Below, one piece after another: positions 27,963-35,866 of a DNA stretch of 55,035 nt; positions within the stretch are counted from its first letter, which is position 1, and each line of letters begins with the position of its first letter. The notes under the pieces are model-generated. The model saw nothing but the letters and a program-made list of their open reading frames with translations. It searched no databases and had not been told where the DNA came from. The stretch is from assembly GCA_039024435.1 (NCBI GenBank), contig JBCCQH010000042.1, positions 1 through 55,035 on the forward strand, written 5' to 3'. Position numbers and translations under genes: made by a program. Origin of the DNA: JBCCQH01 sp039024435. GTDB taxonomy: Bacteria; Bacteroidota; Bacteroidia; J057; JADKCL01.

Positions 27963-30434
27963 ATGAGTACAACATCTCCCACCGTCCTGCCCGAAGCTGC
28001 GCTGCACCTGCCGCTGGACGAAATTTTTGACCAACAGTTAAATGACCTCTCGGGCAACAACTACACCTGCGAAGCCCAAGCGGGGGTCGAGTTGGTGCTG
28101 GACGACACCTTTGGGGCTTGCGTCAAATTCAACGGTACGAGTTCCTTCCTCGCCGTCGATACCCGCTTTCGCCTGCCTCGGGCTTTTACGGTAAGTGCCT
28201 GGCTCAACCAAGACGACACCGCCCCCAACGACCTCTTGCCGCTCAATGTCCTGGGGTTCGGGACCGGCACCCGCGATGCCCGGGGGGCTTGGGTAAACAT
28301 TGCCTGGACCTACGAGAATGGCACTACCCAGCTCTACCGCGACGGCAAGCTCCAACTGGGGAACCAGAGTTTGACCCCGGCCTTCAACGAAGCCCTGATC
28401 ATCGGCGGCGGATTCAACGGAAAGCTCGCTTGCTTCAAGGTCTTCGACAAAGTGCTGACCGAGGAGGAAATCCGGCTCACCCGCGAGCGCGACCGCACCG
28501 CCAACTTTACCTACAAAACCACTTATCCGATTGATTTTTCGCTGCTGGACGATGGCCTGCCGAATCTCCTCTACATCTCGGATGCACTCATTCCGCAGAC
28601 GTTCTCGGTGCAAGTGAGCAACCGCTCCGACCACACGATCTACCTGAGCAGCAAAGCACCCGCATCGGGGGCGCCCCACTTCCGGCTGCGCTTCGCCGCC
28701 AATACTTTTTCCGTGCCCCCCGTCCAGGAAGGGGCCACCGAACAGCCCGCCAACCTCACCTTCAATGCCGACTCCGCTCCGTCCTGGAAAGCGGATCCTC
28801 CGGTGGTCGAGGACGACGGCAAGCTGGCGGTCAATCTATATTACACCGGGGCCTCGGTCTTGGGATTTCCGGTCGGTAGCCCCCTCAGCTTTCGGTTTGC
28901 TTACTACAGCGCCAACGGTTCCGGGGGGGCACGCTCGATTTCGGTGGAACTCAGTTACCAGGATCTCAGCTACGACGATCCGAGCACTACCGACGTGGTT
29001 GAGGGCGATATCCAGGGCAACATTGTCGGGCAGCGGGCCATTCCGGTAGACATTGTCAACCAGCGCGGCAAGAAAAACATTCCCCTCCGGGTGGGATTTG
29101 TGGGGACCAACCGGATCCTCAACGATGGCTCGAACAATGAACTCACGGTTCGCATCTGGAACGAGCTGGCCAATGACGCGCTTGGCTTTCGGATCGAGTC
29201 GGAGGCGAATACCGACGCCAGCTCGGAATCTACCACCAAGTACACGATGTTTACCCTGACCTTCGACGATCCGGCGGGCGAAGTCTGGGACCTCACTTCC
29301 CAGAGTAAGCTGGGCAACATCACGGTGAACCCCGCCGCAAATTCTACGACCCAAATCGCGATAAACAAAGATGAGCTCGGTGGAAGGCCCCGGTTTGAGA
29401 TTCGCCCCCTGGTCTCCGAACTGGCCCCGGACGGGTATCTGGAGTTCCAGATCAAGGGCATTCAGTCAGATACGCCCTCGGGATTCGCCAATATCTACCT
29501 GAGCTACGAGGACGTACCCGGTTACTGGGATGGGTCCTGGGTGTTGCCGGTGGAGAAAACACCGATCTCGGTATTCGGGAATGCCGCAGCGCGCAATGTG
29601 GGCATTGGGTGCTTACCCGAAGAGAAGTACAAATTGAGTGTGGCGGGGCGCGTCCGGGCCCGTGGGGGACTGACCCTCGGTGAGTTATCGACGGGGGCTC
29701 ACCCGGGACCGGAACTGCTCTACCTGCGCAAAGGCAACGTCCGCCTCGACGATTGGCAACATCTGGGCTGGGGTACAGCCCGCACCAAAATCACCGGTGC
29801 CTACAACTATCTCCGCCTGAGCGTCAACCACAAGAGCCGCCTCTTTATCAATACCCAAGGCAGGATTGGCATCGGAACCGATACGCCCCAGCACCAACTG
29901 GACGTAAAGGGCAGCATCGCTACGAGCGGTGAGCTTTACATTGGGACATCCAAGTCACCGCAAAGTCTAACCCTTTACGGCGCATCGAATCTGCACGGGC
30001 ACCTTAGCCTTCACGGAACGGCAAAGTTCCAGGGCCGGGTGGACATTGGGACATCCAGGTCACCGCAACCGCTGGTCCATTACGGAAATGCCTATTGGCG
30101 TGGAGATCATGACTTTTATGGGTCTGCGCGCTTCCGAGGAAGTCAAGGCCCCCACGTAAGGATCGTCAACGGAACCCTCAACATCGGCTCGGTCTACCTG
30201 GGCGAACGCCAACTCAAAACTCTGGTCCAGCTCGCTAATGTCCTCAACGCCTGTCCTCCCGGCGTCGGAAAGTCCCGTTGGGAGGCCTACGTCAAACGCT
30301 TTCTGGAAAACGCTTTCTGGGCGGATAGCGGCATCGGCCTGGCAATTGACGGCAAGGCCATCTCCCGTACCCGCAATGGAGTAATCAAATACGACAGCCG
30401 AAGAGCCCCCTTCAAATTTGTATTCCTCCCCTAA
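27963..30434 (+). CDS. Fibre-like protein with N-terminal LamG domain (fibre 1)
   Basis: This 823-residue protein starts with a LamG/concanavalin-A-like domain (about 10-170: CVKFNGTSSFLAVDTRF, AFTVSAWL, TQLYRDGKLQLGN). A beta-rich middle follows. From about residue 550 it has the bacterial/phage fibre phrase GIGTDTPQHQLDVKGSI and similar, then short repeats in which IGTSKSPQSL and IGTSRSPQPL recur about 100 bases apart, as in trimeric fibre shafts. The C-terminal 100 residues are a compact, helical end. LamG domains often bind glycans, so this is probably a receptor-binding or decoration fibre. It is followed by its own accessory gene, an arrangement repeated at 35867-39101. Confidence 0.75.
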   Translation: MSTTSPTVLPEAALHLPLDEIFDQQLNDLSGNNYTCEAQAGVELVLDDTFGACVKFNGTSSFLAVDTRFRLPRAFTVSAWLNQDDTAPNDLLPLNVLGFGTGTRDARGAWVNIAWTYENGTTQLYRDGKLQLGNQSLTPAFNEALIIGGGFNGKLACFKVFDKVLTEEEIRLTRERDRTANFTYKTTYPIDFSLLDDGLPNLLYISDALIPQTFSVQVSNRSDHTIYLSSKAPASGAPHFRLRFAANTFSVPPVQEGATEQPANLTFNADSAPSWKADPPVVEDDGKLAVNLYYTGASVLGFPVGSPLSFRFAYYSANGSGGARSISVELSYQDLSYDDPSTTDVVEGDIQGNIVGQRAIPVDIVNQRGKKNIPLRVGFVGTNRILNDGSNNELTVRIWNELANDALGFRIESEANTDASSESTTKYTMFTLTFDDPAGEVWDLTSQSKLGNITVNPAANSTTQIAINKDELGGRPRFEIRPLVSELAPDGYLEFQIKGIQSDTPSGFANIYLSYEDVPGYWDGSWVLPVEKTPISVFGNAAARNVGIGCLPEEKYKLSVAGRVRARGGLTLGELSTGAHPGPELLYLRKGNVRLDDWQHLGWGTARTKITGAYNYLRLSVNHKSRLFINTQGRIGIGTDTPQHQLDVKGSIATSGELYIGTSKSPQSLTLYGASNLHGHLSLHGTAKFQGRVDIGTSRSPQPLVHYGNAYWRGDHDFYGSARFRGSQGPHVRIVNGTLNIGSVYLGERQLKTLVQLANVLNACPPGVGKSRWEAYVKRFLENAFWADSGIGLAIDGKAISRTRNGVIKYDSRRAPFKFVFLP

Positions 30435-30463
30435 ATCTCCCACCCCAAATCTCAACCACACCT

Positions 30464-31354
30464 ATGTACATCATCAAAGAAAAAAATCGCTACACCGCCC
30501 TTTTCAGCGCGGATATCCAACCGGCCCCCGCGGCCGACCACAATCCCCGGCACTACTTCCCCGCCTACGATCCGACCACCATGGAGTGGGGCTGGCAAGA
30601 AAGCCCGGAACTGCCCCCCTTTTTCCGCATCGAACCGGGCCACCGCATTGTCCCCCTGACCCTCCTGGAACAGGTCAGCGAAAAGCTGATCGAACTCCGC
30701 CCCGAGGAAAAAATCGTGGACAACCAGATCGTGGTCAAGTCCTTGCTCGAACAGCAAGCCGACGGCCTGCTCCTCCTCAACAAGGAATACAAGATCGTCG
30801 ACAATGACATCGTGGAAAAAACCCTCGAAGAAATGCTCGCCGAAGGCAGCCTGACCCTCGCCCCCGACGAAAAAATCGAAAACGGCGAAATCATGCTCAA
30901 ATCTCTGTCGGAGCAGGTCCGGGATGGCGTGGTGGTCCTGGCCCCGGATGAGCGCCTGGAAGGCGAGGAGATCGTCTTCCTCTCGGTGGCCGAGCAAGTC
31001 GCCCAGGGCTTGATCGTCCTGGATCCGGTCTGGGAATACCTGGACGGCGGCCAAATCAAGGTCCGCACCGTCAACGAAGCCCTGGAAGGCGGACACCTGC
31101 ATTCCCGGCTCGCCTGCGAAGCCGCCCTGCAGCGGATCTACGATCAGATCGAAGATTCCATCCGGGAACGCTACCCCAGCGGCTACGAATCCAAGCTCAC
31201 CAAGGCCTACCTGCGCTGGATGCAGGAGGGACAACCGCCCAATGACGAACGCAACCGCAAGTTTGAGCAGATGGAAGCGGACATTTCCTCGCTCAAAGCC
31301 ACGTTTCGCGGCCTCAAAGACCGCCTGAAGGGCATGATGGCCAGTTATTCTTGA
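30464..31354 (+). CDS. Fibre accessory protein 1, with five 27-residue repeats
   Basis: A 296-residue protein beginning MYIIKEKNRYTALF. Residues 67-202 are five tandem 27/28-residue repeats with pattern LxEQxxxGLxxLxxxEKIVDxxIVxKS. The C-terminus (about 227-291: RERYPSGYESKL, then charged helix) is clearly related to the C-terminus of the 191-residue protein at 38526-39101 (QRYTPGYEAKI), and the first 14 residues of the two also match in pattern. Each follows a LamG fibre, so these are likely fibre-assembly or attachment factors, comparable in position to phage tail-fibre assembly proteins. The family is not one I can name. Confidence 0.65.
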   Translation: MYIIKEKNRYTALFSADIQPAPAADHNPRHYFPAYDPTTMEWGWQESPELPPFFRIEPGHRIVPLTLLEQVSEKLIELRPEEKIVDNQIVVKSLLEQQADGLLLLNKEYKIVDNDIVEKTLEEMLAEGSLTLAPDEKIENGEIMLKSLSEQVRDGVVVLAPDERLEGEEIVFLSVAEQVAQGLIVLDPVWEYLDGGQIKVRTVNEALEGGHLHSRLACEAALQRIYDQIEDSIRERYPSGYESKLTKAYLRWMQEGQPPNDERNRKFEQMEADISSLKATFRGLKDRLKGMMASYS

Positions 31355-31379
31355 TTTTTCACCTTGACCAATTATTCCC

Positions 31380-34300
31380 ATGAGCAAAGCACAATCCGCC
31401 CTCAAAGACTTCGCCGGCGACCTCAAGGCCCTGCTGGAAAGCTGGCCCGACATCCTCGATACCGCCCAGGACTTGGAAAATTTTCTGCGTGCCGGAGTGG
31501 ACAAACTGCCCTCCGGAACGGAACTGACGGATCTATTGGGGGGCCTGCGTGGCTTCCTCGATGAAATCAAAGCCGAAAAGGAGGAACTGCTCGGCTCGCT
31601 GGACGCGGTGTTTGCCGAGCTGGGCGAAGGCATCGCGGAACTGACCGGTATCGATGTCCACCAGGCGTTCACCATCCCCGACAGCCCCCTGGACACGGTC
31701 AAGTTTGTCACCGAAATCCTGCCCGAAGACCTGAAGGTGGACGGGGTCCGGAAGCTGATCGACAAGGTAGAGGGCTTTACCGAGAAGTTCAGTGACCTGG
31801 GCCTGGACGCAGCCTTGCGCGACTTGCCGGACCCGGGGACGGTGGAAGACCTGCTCCGGGAAATGAACCAGGGAAGTGGGGGAACGTCCACCGGCTCGGC
31901 CCCCGACGGCAATGAGAGCAACGACCGCGGAACGACGGCGGGGGCAACTGCATCGGTAGTGGATGACTCCTGGGGCAGCTTCTTCCTCGAAACCTTGCCC
32001 GACTTGACTGAGTTCCAGACGCGGTTTGAAAGCGCGCTGGGGGAGCTGCAATCGAATCTGGGCGATTTGGTCTCGCCCGATTTCTGGTTGAAGGAGCTGG
32101 CCGGTTTCACCGACATTTTTTCCGATCTGGAAGCACTTTCGGTGCAAAACGTGCTGGATTTGATTCCCGACCTCCTGGAATCGGTCGCGGACAAAGCTTT
32201 TGACGCCCTCGAGTCAGTCCTGGGACAGATAGAGCACCTGCTGGTGCTGGTGGACGAGGTTTTGCAAAAGGTGCTGCATGCCCCGCTCGATTCTAAATCG
32301 CGGATGGCCGGCTGGCTGCGCGAACTCGGGGTAAACGTGGAGGAGGCTACCGCCGTGAGTGGGCCCGCACTGGGCCTGGCGGTGCCCCTGACCTTGGGGT
32401 ACCGGGTGGCAACCGGGGAGAAGTTGCAGTTGGGGGAGATGGGGATGATTATAACTTATAAGGATTGGGATAAGTCTGGGAAACGGTGGCTGTTTGATGG
32501 ACTTGCGTTTGGGGTGGTAAAACCATTCATAGAGATAATATTCAAAATCATTCTCGATGAAAAAAAAATCAAGGATCTCGAGAAAAACTATGCTTGGAGA
32601 ATTACTATGTTATGCTTGAACGCGGCTTCAAATGTACTGAACACTTCCGCATTATCATTGTATCAGGACTACCTGTTAAAAAATGGTTACACTAAAAATG
32701 ACAAGTGGTATACCTCATTTGAGCTAATGAGCGTTATTATCTCCTGGATCAAAGTGGTTTTCGATCTCATACTGATCCGCCCAGTATTCGAAAAGGGAAT
32801 CGAGGATGTATGGGGATTCAAACTTACACAGCACCTGTCCTCATCTGTAGTCCTGATAGTTTCATGTATCCTGGCGAGTAAGAGCAGTGACAAACGGGCA
32901 AAGTCGTCTTACGCATTGTACAAAATTCCAGACCTACTGGATTTTATAATCTTTATTTTCCCTAAAGCATGGGCAAAAGAATGGGAATCTTATTCTCAAG
33001 AGGAAAAAAAATGGCTTGAAATAAGGTTTGATTTTATCAAAGTGATTTTGGTCTTGGCTAAACAACTTTGGGATCATAATATGCAAAGACGTCCTGCACT
33101 CAGCCTAAATTATCAATGGAAACACCTTGAGACTAATGGTACAACTGAAACTAAACTTGAGATCATACTTCCCGGTGACAATGGGTCAAGAAATTGGGCT
33201 GATTTCATACCCAAGGGCAAAAAAAGGAATTGGACTTTCATTAAAACCGGAATTCGTGCCAAGAATTGCGACTTAAAGCTCGATTGGAATTATAAGAAAT
33301 TAAGTTATAACGCGCTACTTCATCGCTTGAAGAGCAATAAAACGCTGCTCATGAGTGCTTCAGATTGGGATTATGATTTCAATACCAACGGAATCAATTG
33401 CGAAGACAAGAAAATTGAATTTGACTTCGAAAAATACGAATACTGTATTGATTTCAAAAAATCAATCTATACCATTGACAGAGATACTAAAATTCAAGCA
33501 TCTTATTACTACCTTGATGGAGGATATCCAGCTTTCAAATTTCTTAAAGACAAGGATTACACCCTCAAGGTGAGTCATGTAAATCCAGGTACGTTCAGTA
33601 TTCGAGTTGGGTTTTATGACTCTGACGATGAAATAGCTTGTCCTCCACTTGGTGGCGGAGATGGATTCGATTTATATTCTTCAGACGAAACCAACTTCAA
33701 GCTAAAATCTTCAGAAACAACCCCCAATCATCAAAAGACAATGCACGTCTGCTATAATTTTGGTAGTACTAATGAACCCAGTTGGATCGAGTCCGATCAA
33801 CCCCCAAAAGAGATCTCGATTTATCAACCTGGAAGCGTACGTTTAACGCATAAAGGGAGTGACATTGATACAATCTCGCCTTCAAAAAGAGTTGACCTTC
33901 TTTTTACCTACCCGAAAGCCGAAAATCTTTCAAGCGATAAAGACTGGAATTTGAGCAATAACAAAGATTGCTCAAATTTTACCTATGTTCATTGGGAATC
34001 TATCGGTGAAGTTGATATGAATCCAAGCTGGAGTACCATCAATACTTCGCAATACGCCTCATTCATCCCGAATTCCGCCTACGCTGGACATCTCATCCGT
34101 GTAACCGTTGAATTCAAAGACAATACCGGGTTTGTTGCCAACACAGTTTCCCAGAAACTAAGGGTCAATTACTTCACGACAGTTTCAATAACCACCAACA
34201 ACCCAGATAAATACTGCGCAGAATTGGGCGATGGTCGCAGTTCAGACAACGTATCTTTCAAATGGTATCGCATCAGATCTGGAACCACGGCCGAGGATGA

Positions 34301-34481
34301 ATGTATCTATACCAGCGTCTCCTTACCATTCAGTGCGTTAGATCCTGGCGACGAATTCTACGTCAAGGCCACCTACACCTATCCTCAAAACCCCGATACA
34401 CCTACCGAGGCCCCACCAACACAAACCATCCAGAGCGCAACCCAAACCCACTCCGCCCCCAACTCCAACTCATCCCCATGA
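31380..34481 (+). CDS. Mosaic 1033-aa protein, candidate cargo or effector
   Basis: Two different halves are joined in one frame. Residues 1 to about 350 are helical, acidic and Leu-rich (FLDEIKAEKEELLGSLDAVF, VQNVLDLIPDLLESVADK), with a Gly/Ser/Thr linker near 165-195, and are GC-rich like the neighbours. From about 32440 (residue about 353) the DNA becomes AT-rich: by my count 31441-31500 has 36 G/C of 60 and 33061-33120 has 23. This half has several hydrophobic stretches (about 370-530, for example VVKPFIEIIFKIIL and SSSVVLIVSCILA), then a beta-rich, Ig-like region to a Pro/Thr/Ser-rich tail. A conserved carrier half with an exchanged end fits a polymorphic cargo. A tape-measure role is an alternative. 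The stop overlaps the subtilase start by 4 bases. Confidence 0.6.
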   Translation: MSKAQSALKDFAGDLKALLESWPDILDTAQDLENFLRAGVDKLPSGTELTDLLGGLRGFLDEIKAEKEELLGSLDAVFAELGEGIAELTGIDVHQAFTIPDSPLDTVKFVTEILPEDLKVDGVRKLIDKVEGFTEKFSDLGLDAALRDLPDPGTVEDLLREMNQGSGGTSTGSAPDGNESNDRGTTAGATASVVDDSWGSFFLETLPDLTEFQTRFESALGELQSNLGDLVSPDFWLKELAGFTDIFSDLEALSVQNVLDLIPDLLESVADKAFDALESVLGQIEHLLVLVDEVLQKVLHAPLDSKSRMAGWLRELGVNVEEATAVSGPALGLAVPLTLGYRVATGEKLQLGEMGMIITYKDWDKSGKRWLFDGLAFGVVKPFIEIIFKIILDEKKIKDLEKNYAWRITMLCLNAASNVLNTSALSLYQDYLLKNGYTKNDKWYTSFELMSVIISWIKVVFDLILIRPVFEKGIEDVWGFKLTQHLSSSVVLIVSCILASKSSDKRAKSSYALYKIPDLLDFIIFIFPKAWAKEWESYSQEEKKWLEIRFDFIKVILVLAKQLWDHNMQRRPALSLNYQWKHLETNGTTETKLEIILPGDNGSRNWADFIPKGKKRNWTFIKTGIRAKNCDLKLDWNYKKLSYNALLHRLKSNKTLLMSASDWDYDFNTNGINCEDKKIEFDFEKYEYCIDFKKSIYTIDRDTKIQASYYYLDGGYPAFKFLKDKDYTLKVSHVNPGTFSIRVGFYDSDDEIACPPLGGGDGFDLYSSDETNFKLKSSETTPNHQKTMHVCYNFGSTNEPSWIESDQPPKEISIYQPGSVRLTHKGSDIDTISPSKRVDLLFTYPKAENLSSDKDWNLSNNKDCSNFTYVHWESIGEVDMNPSWSTINTSQYASFIPNSAYAGHLIRVTVEFKDNTGFVANTVSQKLRVNYFTTVSITTNNPDKYCAELGDGRSSDNVSFKWYRIRSGTTAEDECIYTSVSLPFSALDPGDEFYVKATYTYPQNPDTPTEAPPTQTIQSATQTHSAPNSNSSP

Positions 34482-35485
34482 CCCTCGCCCTCCTCGACAC
34501 CGGTGTCGCCCCGGCCCTCGCCCACCGCGTCGCGGACTTCAACGAAGTGGACCGGTGGGGACGGCTCTACCGCAACCGTAGGCCCCGCGATCTGCGCCGC
34601 CACGGCACTACCATCAGCCATTTTCTCCTCTCCGCCGCGCCCCCCGGGGCGCGGCTCTGTGTCGTCGCCACCGATGGCCGGGGCCACAACCTCCTCGCTT
34701 TGCTGCGCGCCTTTGACTTCCTGCTCGGCCGGACGGACATCCAACTGATTTGCGTGGCCCTGGGCCTGCCCGGCCACCGCGCCCTCTTTGCCCCCCTGAT
34801 CGAAGCCGGCCTTCAGCGGCAGCTCTTCACTGTAGCCGCGGCCGGCAACCACGGTCCCGGCCAGGTCACCACTCCCGGAGCCTGTGCCGCCACCCTCACC
34901 ATCGGCGCCAGCGCTACCGGTAGCCGTCCCGCCAGCTTTTCTGGATCCCGGTCCGCAACCGCCGCACGAACCGCCAAACCCGATCTCCTCGCCCCCGGTG
35001 TCCGGGTTCCCCTGCCCCACCCCGATCACCCCACCACCTTCCACAACGGCAGTTCCATCGCCACCGCCTACGTAGCCGGGCGCGCCGCCCACATCCTCCA
35101 ATCGCCCGGGCCCTGGGACCGCTCTCGTCTCCTCCAAGCCCTGCCGGAAGACGAAAACATTCACCTTCCGCCCTCGCTCCCCCCGGGACCGAATCCCGAT
35201 TCCGAACCGGAACTCCCTCCCATCGACCCCCACCTGCGCCGGCGCCACCGGTACGCCCGCGCCGATCAACCTCTGTCCGCCATCGTGCGGGCCCATCCGG
35301 GACGCCTCTCCGCATTGCTGACCCGCACCACCGAGGCCGCCGGCACTGCCCCCTCAGCCATCAAGCCCTTTGTCCATACCCCCCTCGCCGAAATCACCGC
35401 CCTTCCCCGCTGGTTTGACCAACTCTGGGCGCAGCCGGACCACATGGCCAGCAGCGCCCTTTCCGCCAACCTTTTTGACTTTTGA
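34478..35485 (+). CDS. Small subtilisin-like (S8) serine protease
   Basis: With the ATG at 34478 this is a 335-residue protein carrying the complete S8 triad: LLDTGV (Asp7), RRHGTTISHFL (His42) and NGSSIATAYVAG (Ser193), plus the oxyanion Asn in AAAGNHGPG (Asn124). There is no signal peptide and no propeptide; the catalytic Asp is almost at the N-terminus. Residues about 225-260 form a Pro-rich linker, followed by a short C-terminal domain. It is GC-rich (unlike the AT-rich end of the gene before it) and overlaps that gene by ATGA. I infer that it cuts or matures the upstream protein or another particle component. Longer starts upstream lie inside the previous gene and are not credible. Confidence 0.85.
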   Translation: MTLALLDTGVAPALAHRVADFNEVDRWGRLYRNRRPRDLRRHGTTISHFLLSAAPPGARLCVVATDGRGHNLLALLRAFDFLLGRTDIQLICVALGLPGHRALFAPLIEAGLQRQLFTVAAAGNHGPGQVTTPGACAATLTIGASATGSRPASFSGSRSATAARTAKPDLLAPGVRVPLPHPDHPTTFHNGSSIATAYVAGRAAHILQSPGPWDRSRLLQALPEDENIHLPPSLPPGPNPDSEPELPPIDPHLRRRHRYARADQPLSAIVRAHPGRLSALLTRTTEAAGTAPSAIKPFVHTPLAEITALPRWFDQLWAQPDHMASSALSANLFDF

Positions 35486-35866
35486 GCCGGCTCAAGTACC
35501 GGTTTCCGATAACATATTTTTCTATTTCCTCTACTCAGTTCGGGCAATTTCCCAAAGTATCCGAAACCTATAGTTGACGTTCCTAAAAGTTTTCCACCTA
35601 AAATACCCATTGTGTACACAATACTATACCTTTGTTATTGCAGTCATTTGACCAAAAAGCGATTTTCGTTAACTTGGAATCACAAAATCACAGAATATTC
35701 GGGCACAAAAGTGGCCGCAACCCCAGTAGATTGCATCGCATACCAATACCCCATTCGCCTCCGGGCGGGCCGGATTGGTCATGCCCGATCTAAAAGGTGG
35801 CATTGCACCGCAAATCGGTGCTCAAATGACAACACAGATTAAAATCCGTTTCCAAATCACCCAGTC
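35486..35866. promoter_or_regulatory. Internal control region of the cluster
   Basis: No gene is supported in these 381 bases. It carries a 14-base perfect palindrome next to a -7 box and, in the probable leader, a GC-rich hairpin, gcaccg-caaat-cggtgc, at 35805-35821. It is the only long gap inside the cluster, so the fibre-2 and tail genes can be expressed independently of the accessory module. Confidence 0.65.
35609..35634 (+). promoter_or_regulatory. Palindromic operator and Bacteroidota -7 box
   Basis: attgtgtacacaat (35609-35622) is a perfect palindrome. Five bases on is taccTTTG (35627-35634), an exact match to the Bacteroidota -7 consensus TAnnTTTG. No TTG lies 19-21 bases upstream of the box; the palindrome occupies that spacer, so a bound regulator could block or replace -33 contacts. 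Confidence 0.55.

Noticed and set aside
34301..34477. Longer N-terminus for the subtilase
   Set aside because: It would lie wholly in another frame of the 1033-aa gene; the ATG at 34478 gives an ATGA overlap and places the family Asp motif directly at the N-terminus.
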